A stretch of DNA of 14,227 nucleotides from JBBRTJ01 sp038244535 (GTDB taxonomy: Bacteria > Actinomycetota > Acidimicrobiia > Acidimicrobiales > Ilumatobacteraceae). Location of the stretch: NCBI GenBank assembly GCA_038244535.1, contig JBBRTJ010000094.1, positions 1 to 14,227 on the forward strand, written 5' to 3'. Positions 8,716 through 14,227 of the stretch are shown piece after piece. Made by a program: the position numbers and the translations under genes. Each line of letters begins with the position of its first letter. The first letter of the stretch is position 1. Under the pieces are notes generated by a model, which worked only from the letters and a program-made list of their open reading frames with translations, was not told the DNA's origin and ran no database searches.

Positions 8716-9963
8716 TCATGCCAGCGCCGCGGCGACAGCCTCGCCGCAACGACGGCCGCTGAACAGCGCGCCTTGGATCGACGCCGTGTCGCGATGGTCG
8801 CCGCACACGAACCGCAGCTCGCCGAGCGCCACTGGTCGCTTGGGGTGCAGGGGCGGGCGCTGCGTGGGCTGGGCGAAAGCGATGGTGTCGGTGCGCAGGT
8901 GGCGCCAGTCGTCGACCTGGGTCCCGAACCAGCCCCGCAGCTGCGCCTGGACTGCGTCAGCCAGGCCGGCGGGTTCGTGCGGGCCGGGACAGGCGGCGGC
9001 GATCAGCGCCTGACCCGCGGGCGCATACGACGGGGCCACGTTGGAGTGGACCACCACGTTCGTGGCCGGGCCGGTGCCGTCACCGTCGAGCAGGACGGCG
9101 GCGTCAGGCACGGGCGCCACCGGCGCGGCGAACCAGCAGCAGCTCACGGCGTTGCCGGCCACGGGGGGCAGGCCGAGCAGTCGCGCCGCGGCCGGGCCTT
9201 CGGTGGCGATCACCACCGCGTCGACGTCGAGCGAACGGCCGCCCGACAGACGAATCACGGTGCCCTCGACGCCCTGGACCTCGGACCCGAGGTGGACGGT
9301 GCCCGCCGGGAGGTGCGACGCAAGCTGCCTGGGGATGGCGCCCATGCCCGCCGCCGGCAGGGTGGAGTCTCCCTTGGCCAGCATGGCGAAGATCACGTCG
9401 AACATGCGGCTCGAGGTCTCGAGGGACGGATCGAGCTGGATGCCGGCCACGAGGGGGCGAAAGAAGCGCTCGATGATGCGGCTGCTGAAACCGGCCGCCC
9501 GCAGGGCAGTGATGGTCGGCAGGTCGGCACCCGAGCGCACGAGGTCGCCGGGGTCTCCTCGCAGCACCCGTCGCCGGAGGGCGGCGATGCGGGCTTTGTC
9601 GGCCAGCGTGCCGATCGGTGCCCGAAGCGTGGCCAGCACCCCCCGGGGATCGCGGAACGGGTCGCTGACGAGGTACCCCCTACCGCCCATCCACACGATG
9701 GCGCCGGGCCGGAACGGCTGCAGGTCGAGCGCGGCGAGGTCGAGCTGGCGCTTCGCCTCCGGGTAGGCGGTGAGGAGCACTTGGAAGCCGCGGTCGAGCT
9801 GGAAGCCATCGACGATGTCGGTGCGCACCCGGCCTCCGACGCCGTCGGATGCTTCGAGCACGGCCACCTCTCGCCCGGCCGCGGCGAGCACTCGGGCGGC
9901 TGCCAGCCCAGCCAGCCCGGCCCCGACGACGGCGACCTCGACGTGGTCAGGCAGGACCGTCAC
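8716..9963 (-). CDS. FAD-dependent oxidoreductase, amine oxidase/phytoene-desaturase-like
   Basis: The protein has 415 residues and starts with GTG at 9963. This overlaps the stop of the epimerase gene as GTGA, so the two are probably translationally coupled. The N-terminal Rossmann motif is VAVVGAGLAGLAAA (GxGxxG at 14-19), with the ribose-binding Glu37 and the flavoprotein motif GVGGRVRT (41-48). The C-terminal FAD motif is CGDHRDTASIQGALFSGRR (about 387-405). The middle has the substrate-domain character of the NAD(P)/FAD amine-oxidase superfamily, which includes protoporphyrinogen oxidase, phytoene desaturase and monoamine oxidase. I cannot name the substrate. The length is somewhat short for carotenoid desaturases (about 490-510). 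The enzyme appears intact. Confidence 0.9.
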   Translation of the reverse strand: MTVLPDHVEVAVVGAGLAGLAAARVLAAAGREVAVLEASDGVGGRVRTDIVDGFQLDRGFQVLLTAYPEAKRQLDLAALDLQPFRPGAIVWMGGRGYLVSDPFRDPRGVLATLRAPIGTLADKARIAALRRRVLRGDPGDLVRSGADLPTITALRAAGFSSRIIERFFRPLVAGIQLDPSLETSSRMFDVIFAMLAKGDSTLPAAGMGAIPRQLASHLPAGTVHLGSEVQGVEGTVIRLSGGRSLDVDAVVIATEGPAAARLLGLPPVAGNAVSCCWFAAPVAPVPDAAVLLDGDGTGPATNVVVHSNVAPSYAPAGQALIAAACPGPHEPAGLADAVQAQLRGWFGTQVDDWRHLRTDTIAFAQPTQRPPLHPKRPVALGELRFVCGDHRDTASIQGALFSGRRCGEAVAAALA

Positions 9964-10871
9964 TGGGTGGCGGGCTTGCTGAGCAGTGACCGCAGCGCCT
10001 GCTCGAGCGTCGGGTGCGCGAACCGGTAGCCGCTGCCCTGCAGCACCTCGGGCAGCACGCGCTGGCCGCTGAACAGCAGGTTGTCGGCCAACTCGGCTCC
10101 GAGGAGGAGCTTGGGCCCGAACGACGGCACCGGCAGGAACGACGGCCGGTGCAGCACCGAGGCCAGGACCTTGGAGAGCTCAGCGTTGGTGACCGGGTTC
10201 GGCGCCGTCAGGTTCACCGCGCCCTGCACGTCGGCGGTGAGCAGGTGGGTGATGGCACCGATCTCGTCGTCGAGGCTGATCCAGCTCTGCCACTGGGTGC
10301 CCTTTCCAAAGCGCCCACCGGCACCGATCTTGAACAGCGGGAGCAGCTTCTTGAGTGCCCCACCACGAGGCGTGAGCACGATCCCGGTGCGCAGGTGGGC
10401 GACGCGGATCCCCGTTGCCTGGGCCGGCGCGGTCGCCGCCTCCCAGTCGCGGCAGACCTCGGCCAGGAAGCCGCTGCCCCCCGCGCTGGTCTCGGTCAGG
10501 ACCTCGTCGGCCCGATCGCCGTACCAGCCGATGGCCGACCCGCTGAGGAGCACCGAAGGCTTCCGGTCCAGCGCGGCCAGCGTGGTGGCGATCAGCGCGG
10601 TGCCGACGGTGCGGCTGTTGCGGATCTCCCGCTTGTAGTCATCGGTCCAGCGATGGTCGCCGATGCCGGCGCCAGCGAGGTGGACGACGGCGTCGATGCC
10701 CTCGAGCGATGCGGCGTCGATCGTGCCCTTGGCCGGGTCCCATCCGATCTGGTCTCCCGTGGCCCTAGCGGTGCCGCGAGTGAGGGCTACGACGCGGTGA
10801 CCGCCGGCCCGGAGCGATTCGGTGAGCGCAGTGCCAATGAGGCCCGTGGCTCCGGTGATGGCGATCTCCAT
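9960..10871 (-). CDS. TIGR01777-family NAD(P)-dependent epimerase (atypical SDR, YfcH-like)
   Basis: From the ATG at 10871 the protein has 303 residues and begins MEIAITGATGLIGTAL, placing the GATGLIG nucleotide motif at residues 7-13 as in the family (E. coli YfcH is of similar size). An in-frame ATG at 10901 would add ten residues, MGRPGVFTVA. Neither has a convincing Shine-Dalgarno, and I prefer the downstream one because it begins directly with the first strand. Family hallmarks are HLAGAGIGDHRW, SGSAIGWYGDR followed by EVLTE, RTGIVLTPRGGALKKLLP, and the C-terminal DUF1731 region (PEVLQGSGYRFAHPTLEQAL). Old annotations of this family as cell division inhibitor SulA are wrong. The substrate is unknown. 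The gene precedes the flavoprotein with a 4-base overlap, so their products may work together. Confidence 0.92.
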   Translation of the reverse strand: MEIAITGATGLIGTALTESLRAGGHRVVALTRGTARATGDQIGWDPAKGTIDAASLEGIDAVVHLAGAGIGDHRWTDDYKREIRNSRTVGTALIATTLAALDRKPSVLLSGSAIGWYGDRADEVLTETSAGGSGFLAEVCRDWEAATAPAQATGIRVAHLRTGIVLTPRGGALKKLLPLFKIGAGGRFGKGTQWQSWISLDDEIGAITHLLTADVQGAVNLTAPNPVTNAELSKVLASVLHRPSFLPVPSFGPKLLLGAELADNLLFSGQRVLPEVLQGSGYRFAHPTLEQALRSLLSKPATQ

Positions 10872-10938
10872 CGCCACAGTGAACACGCCCGGGCGGCCCA
10901 TGTGACGTGCTGGAGCGAAGCGGCCCGGGCGGGCTGGC

Positions 10939-12783
10939 CTACTCGACCAGGACCGGCACGCTCGTGACCACGGTGTTCGGGCGGTACAACAGACGGGCCT
11001 TGAGGGCGAACGCCGACTGGTTGTGCAGGAACTGGGTGCTCATGCTCGTGACGAACTCGGGGATGACGACGGTGATCAGGTCGTCGGGCTCCTCGGCGTC
11101 GAGCTCGTCGAGGAAGCGCAGCACCGGCCGGGACAGCTCGCGGTAGGGCGAGTAGATCGTGTGGAGCTCCATCTGCAGGCCGTGCTCGGCCCACGCCTGG
11201 TCCAGGGCGTCGCGCTCCTCGGGGTCACCTACCACGCTCACGGCGATGAGCCGGTCAGGCGACAGCGACCGTGCGTAGGCGAGCGCCATGAGCGAGCCCT
11301 TGTTCACGCTGCCCACCAGCACGACCACGCTGTGGGTGTGGCGCTTGGGGCGCCAGCCCTCGGGGATGGCGGTTGCCGCCTTCACCCTCTCGTAGTGGCG
11401 ACCGATGCTCTTGAGCCCGACCACGATGATCGGGATGAGGACGGCCGGGATCCAGGCCCCGATGGTGAACTTCGACACGACGACGACCATCAGCACCACG
11501 CCGGTAGCGACGGCACCCGTCGCATTGATGATCAGCCCGACCTTCCAGTTCGGTTCGCGCAGCTTCCAGTGGTGCACGACCATGCCCGTCTGGGAGAGCG
11601 TGAAGCCCGTGAAGACGCCGACCGCGTACAGCGGGATGAGGGCCGAGATCTGACCGCCGAAGGCCACGATCAGGAGCGAGGCGACGCCGGCCAGCACGAG
11701 CACGCCGTTGGAGAACACGAGGCGATCGCCTCGGTTGGTGAGCTGACGGGGCAGGAACCCGTCACGGGCGATGATCGACGAGAGGCGAGGGAAGTCGGCG
11801 TAGGCGGTGTTGGCCGCCAAGATCAAGATGGCGAACGTCGAGAACTGCAGGATGAAGTACGGGATCGAGCCGTCGCCGAACACGGCCCTGCCCATGACGG
11901 ACAGCAGGCTCTCGTTCTCGCTGACGGTCGGCTGAAGTCGGTGGGCCAGGAGCGACACGCCGAAGAAGGTGGCCCCCAGGATGACGGCCATCGCGACGAG
12001 CGTCGTGGCGGCGTTCTTGCTCTCGGGCCGCTTGAATGCCGGCACGCCGTTGGAGATCGCCTCGACGCCCGACAGTGCGACGGCGCCCGACGAGAAGGCC
12101 CGCAGCAGGATGAAGATGGTGACCGTGCCGAGGGTGCTGCCGTTCTTGGTCACCTCGTCGAGGGCCTCCTGGTTGACCGGCAGCGGGCCGAAGCCTTGGA
12201 AGTAGCTGCGGTACAGCCCATAGACGATGAGCGACGACAGGGCTATGACGTAGACGTAGGTGGGTCCCGCGAAGATGCGGCCCGATTCCTTGACGCCGCG
12301 AAGGTTGGCCACGGTCATGACGCCGACGAAGAAGAGGCAGATCGGAACCCGTTCGTTTGACAGCGCAGGGAAGGCCGACGTGATGGCCAGCACGCCGCCC
12401 GACACCGACACGGCGACGGTGAGCACGTAGTCGACGAGCAGTGACGACCCGGCCACCAGGGCGGGGAGCGTGCCGAGGTTCTCGCGACTCACCACGTACG
12501 AGCCGCCGCCCCCGGGGTAGGCGTGGATGGTCTGGCGGTAGCTCGTGGCCACGATGGCCAGCAGGACCACGACGATCAGCGAGATCGGCACGAGGTCGCT
12601 GAGCGTCGCCATGCCCCCGATGGGTACGAGCACCAGCAGGATCTCGTCGGTGGCGTACGCGGTTGATGAGATGGCGTCGGAGGCGAAGACCGCCAGCGCG
12701 ATGAGCTTGATGAGGCGCTGGTGGTGCTCCTCGGTGGACGGGATCGGTGTCCCGATGAGGATGCGCTTGAAGGTCGAGTACAT
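10939..12783 (-). CDS. kimA: KimA-family potassium/proton symporter (APC fold with C-terminal cytosolic domain)
   Basis: The protein has 614 residues, close to Bacillus subtilis KimA (about 607). The N-terminal two thirds (to about 465) is an APC-fold membrane domain. The rest (about 482-614) is a cytosolic Usp-like domain ending with FLHNQSAFALKARLLY, matching KimA. Residues known as the ion site in KimA are recognisable at the same or nearly the same positions: Asp36 and Tyr43 in SDAISSTAYATDE, Thr122 and Ser126 in LTVAVSVSGG, Glu241 in LSGVEAISN (with Ser238 where KimA has Thr230), and Tyr386 in LIPLYAVGVF. This supports K+ uptake rather than the amino-acid transport that APC-permease labels imply. 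The gene is divergent from two RCK regulators of K+ transport. The only start signal is a weak GGGAAG before the ATG. Transport itself is inference; KimA-family membership is strong. Confidence 0.9.
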   Translation of the reverse strand: MYSTFKRILIGTPIPSTEEHHQRLIKLIALAVFASDAISSTAYATDEILLVLVPIGGMATLSDLVPISLIVVVLLAIVATSYRQTIHAYPGGGGSYVVSRENLGTLPALVAGSSLLVDYVLTVAVSVSGGVLAITSAFPALSNERVPICLFFVGVMTVANLRGVKESGRIFAGPTYVYVIALSSLIVYGLYRSYFQGFGPLPVNQEALDEVTKNGSTLGTVTIFILLRAFSSGAVALSGVEAISNGVPAFKRPESKNAATTLVAMAVILGATFFGVSLLAHRLQPTVSENESLLSVMGRAVFGDGSIPYFILQFSTFAILILAANTAYADFPRLSSIIARDGFLPRQLTNRGDRLVFSNGVLVLAGVASLLIVAFGGQISALIPLYAVGVFTGFTLSQTGMVVHHWKLREPNWKVGLIINATGAVATGVVLMVVVVSKFTIGAWIPAVLIPIIVVGLKSIGRHYERVKAATAIPEGWRPKRHTHSVVVLVGSVNKGSLMALAYARSLSPDRLIAVSVVGDPEERDALDQAWAEHGLQMELHTIYSPYRELSRPVLRFLDELDAEEPDDLITVVIPEFVTSMSTQFLHNQSAFALKARLLYRPNTVVTSVPVLVE

Positions 12784-12902
12784 CTTCTTCCCAGCTTGGC
12801 AGATGAGCGAGCGTGGGCGAGAAGAGAGGGCGGCTGGCCTCCGGATCGGCGGTGGCCGGGCCGTGGTTAGGATCGGTGAGCCCCAGAGGAGGTGGCCGTC
12901 GA
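12784..12902. promoter_or_regulatory. Divergent promoter region between kimA-like and ceoB-like genes
   Basis: This 119-base space separates the two oppositely oriented genes and must hold both promoters. For the plus strand, TAGGAT at 12868-12873 is a plausible -10 element that would give a very short leader before the AGGAGG at 12887. I see no convincing -35 element and no clear -10 element for the minus strand. The region is too short for, and does not show, a ydaO-type c-di-AMP riboswitch. Confidence 0.4.
12887..12892 (+). promoter_or_regulatory. Ribosome binding site of the ceoB-like gene
   Basis: AGGAGG lies ten bases before the GTG at 12903. The spacing is slightly long, but the match is perfect. 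It supports a start immediately before the first strand of the Rossmann fold, rather than the upstream open frame that reaches back to 12813. Confidence 0.7.
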
Positions 12903-13571
12903 GTGCACGTCATCGTGGTTGGTTGTGGCCGGGTCGGTTCGGCGTTGGCCGGGACCCTGAGCGAGGCGGGCCATTCGGTGGCGGTGATCGACCGTCGGCC
13001 CGAAGCCTTCGGCCGCATCCCCCCGTCGTTCACGGGTACGACCCATGTCGGCATCGGGTTCGATCGCGACCTGTTGCGGGTCGCCGGCGTCGAGAACGCC
13101 GAAGCCCTGGCGTCGGTCACGAGCGGCGACAACTCCAACATCTTGATCGCCCGCGTTGCCCGCGAGACGTTTTCGGTACCGCGGGTCGTTGCCCGGATCT
13201 ACGACCCCCGCCGTGCCGCGATCTACCAGCGCCTCGGCATCCCGACGGTGGCGACCGTCGCCTGGACCACTGAGCGCGTCCTGCGTCGGCTGGTGCCCGA
13301 CGATCAGGGTGTCGAGTGGGTCGATCCGAGCGCCAAGGTCTGCCTGGTCGAGCGGATCGTGCCCCCTGCATGGGCCGGCCATCGGGTGGTCGAGCTCAAC
13401 GACGAAGGGTCGATGCACGTCGCGGCGATCCAGCGCCTCGGGGTCACCCAGCTCCCCAAGGCCGACATGGTGCTGCAAGAGGGCGACGTCGTGTACCTGA
13501 CGGCGAGCGGCGATGCCCTCGATCGGATCGACGCCCGGATGGCCGGGCCGGTGAAGGTGGGTGGTCACTGA
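12903..13571 (+). CDS. ceoB: TrkA/RCK potassium-uptake regulator, CeoB-like
   Basis: The protein has 222 residues from GTG 12903. The open frame extends 30 codons upstream, but the AGGAGG and the fold both support this start. The RCK_N Rossmann domain (about 1-125) has GCGRVG at 7-12 and the acidic Asp30 closing strand 2 in AVID, as expected for NAD(H) binding. SVTSGDNSNILIARVAR (71-87) and VPRVVARIYDPRRA (92-105) are TrkA hallmarks. The rest (about 140-216) is an RCK_C domain with LQEGDVVYLTASGDAL near its end. Such proteins assemble as cytosolic rings that gate K+ transporters in response to nucleotides. Length and order match mycobacterial CeoB. The stop overlaps the next ATG by one base. 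Confidence 0.93.
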   Translation: MHVIVVGCGRVGSALAGTLSEAGHSVAVIDRRPEAFGRIPPSFTGTTHVGIGFDRDLLRVAGVENAEALASVTSGDNSNILIARVARETFSVPRVVARIYDPRRAAIYQRLGIPTVATVAWTTERVLRRLVPDDQGVEWVDPSAKVCLVERIVPPAWAGHRVVELNDEGSMHVAAIQRLGVTQLPKADMVLQEGDVVYLTASGDALDRIDARMAGPVKVGGH

Positions 13572-14227
13572 TGCGCATCGTCATCGCCGGTGGCGGCAGC
13601 GTCGGGCGCTTCATCGCCGAGCAACTCGTCGAGGGCGGCCACGACGTCATGATCATGGACAGCGACGCCGCGGTCGTGAAGCGGGGCCAGGCGGCGCAGG
13701 AGCCGGCAGGAGTGACGTGGTTCCACGCCGACGCCTGTGAGGTCTCGAAGCTGGCCGAGGCGCAGCTCGACAAGGCCGATGTGGTCGCCGCCGTCACTGG
13801 CGATGACGAGGACAACCTCGTGATCTCGCTGCTGGCCAAGCAGGAGTTCGGTGTGCCTCGGGTGGTGGCTCGCGTCAACAACCCCAAGAACGAGTGGATG
13901 TTCAACGACAGCTGGGGCATCGACGTGGCGGTGTCGACCCCTCACCTGCTGACCGCGCTGGTGCAAGAGGCGGTGTCGGTCGGGGCGTTCGTGCGCATCC
14001 TGTCGTTCGCCCAGGGTCAGGCGAAGCTCTACGAGATCACGCTGGCCGAGGACTCGCCTGCTGCGGGCAGAGAGATCGCTGAGCTCGGGCTGCCCCGCGA
14101 CTCCTCCGTCGTGGCCGTCATCCGCAACGCCCGCCTCGTCGTCCCCCGGGGCGACACGCTGGTGCGGGCCGGCGACGAGGTGCTGGTGCTGGTGGCGGCA
14201 TCCGCCGAAGAGGACGTCCGCAAGATC
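13571..14227 (+). CDS. ceoC: TrkA/RCK potassium-uptake regulator, CeoC-like; 3' end outside window
   Basis: The ATG at 13571 shares its A with the preceding TGA. The frame stays open for 219 codons to the window edge, so the gene is near full length (mycobacterial CeoC is about 220 residues) but lacks a visible stop. It shows GGGSVG at 7-12, Asp30 closing strand 2 in MIMDSD, VVAAVTGDDEDNLVISLLAK (71-90), VPRVVARVNNPKN (95-107) and an RCK_C domain ending GDEVLVLVAA (201-210). It is clearly related to the preceding protein but well diverged, so the two probably form a mixed RCK assembly. Tight coupling with ceoB suggests equal production. Confidence 0.93.
   Translation, partial: MRIVIAGGGSVGRFIAEQLVEGGHDVMIMDSDAAVVKRGQAAQEPAGVTWFHADACEVSKLAEAQLDKADVVAAVTGDDEDNLVISLLAKQEFGVPRVVARVNNPKNEWMFNDSWGIDVAVSTPHLLTALVQEAVSVGAFVRILSFAQGQAKLYEITLAEDSPAAGREIAELGLPRDSSVVAVIRNARLVVPRGDTLVRAGDEVLVLVAASAEEDVRKI

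Noticed and set aside
10887..10932. GCCCGGGCGG occurring twice near the epimerase start and the KimA-like stop
   Set aside because: It is a short GC-only motif, expected by chance at this base composition, with no consistent spacing or structure.
12784..12902. ydaO/c-di-AMP riboswitch before the KimA-like gene
   Set aside because: This riboswitch controls kimA in Bacillus, but the 119-base shared divergent space is too short and I see none of its conserved structure.

Overview
The window is a compact, GC-rich stretch of bacterial chromosome. It uses GTG as well as ATG starts and many genes overlap by a few bases. It suggests a high-GC actinobacterium, possibly of the Acidimicrobiia. That placement is inference from base composition, a possible F420-type (luciferase-like) oxidoreductase, and a gene arrangement resembling Mycobacterium tuberculosis Rv2690c-ceoB-ceoC; no rRNA or taxonomic marker is present. 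I see no tRNA, rRNA, CRISPR array, insertion sequence, phage gene or toxin-antitoxin pair. No gene-free stretch exceeds 300 bases; the longest is 6591-6844.

Region 1 (1-6590, plus strand) is one catabolic and uptake unit. It holds the C-terminal end of a dihydropyrimidinase, a CoA-acylating (methyl)malonate-semialdehyde dehydrogenase, a luciferase-like flavin/F420 oxidoreductase, and a complete NitT/TauT-type ABC importer: permease, ATPase, second permease and a ThiY/NMT1-like lipoprotein. Junctions are 1-4 base overlaps or very short gaps, so the genes are probably co-transcribed and translationally coupled. A strong 14-bp hairpin closes the unit at 6609-6640. A class III aminotransferase on the opposite strand (6845-8200) supplies the one activity that would join dihydropyrimidinase products (beta-alanine or beta-aminoisobutyrate) to the semialdehyde dehydrogenase. 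The coherent reading is import of a pyrimidine-like compound followed by reductive pyrimidine (or hydantoin) breakdown to acetyl- or propionyl-CoA. The beta-ureidopropionase and the first reductase are not in view.

Region 2 (6591-6844) is a short convergent intergenic space with the terminator, two near-identical 58-base copies of a self-complementary repeat 68 bases apart, and a further small hairpin.

Region 3 (6845-10871, minus strand) holds the aminotransferase, a small SRPBCC protein, an FAD-dependent amine-oxidase-like flavoprotein and a TIGR01777-family SDR epimerase. The last two overlap by four bases.

Region 4 (10939-14227) is a potassium module. A minus-strand KimA-family K+/H+ symporter retains the known ion-site residues. 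It is divergent from two adjacent plus-strand TrkA/RCK proteins, CeoB-like and CeoC-like; the second runs off the window. The membrane transporter beside them is KimA-type, not the TrkH/TrkG type these regulators are classically paired with.
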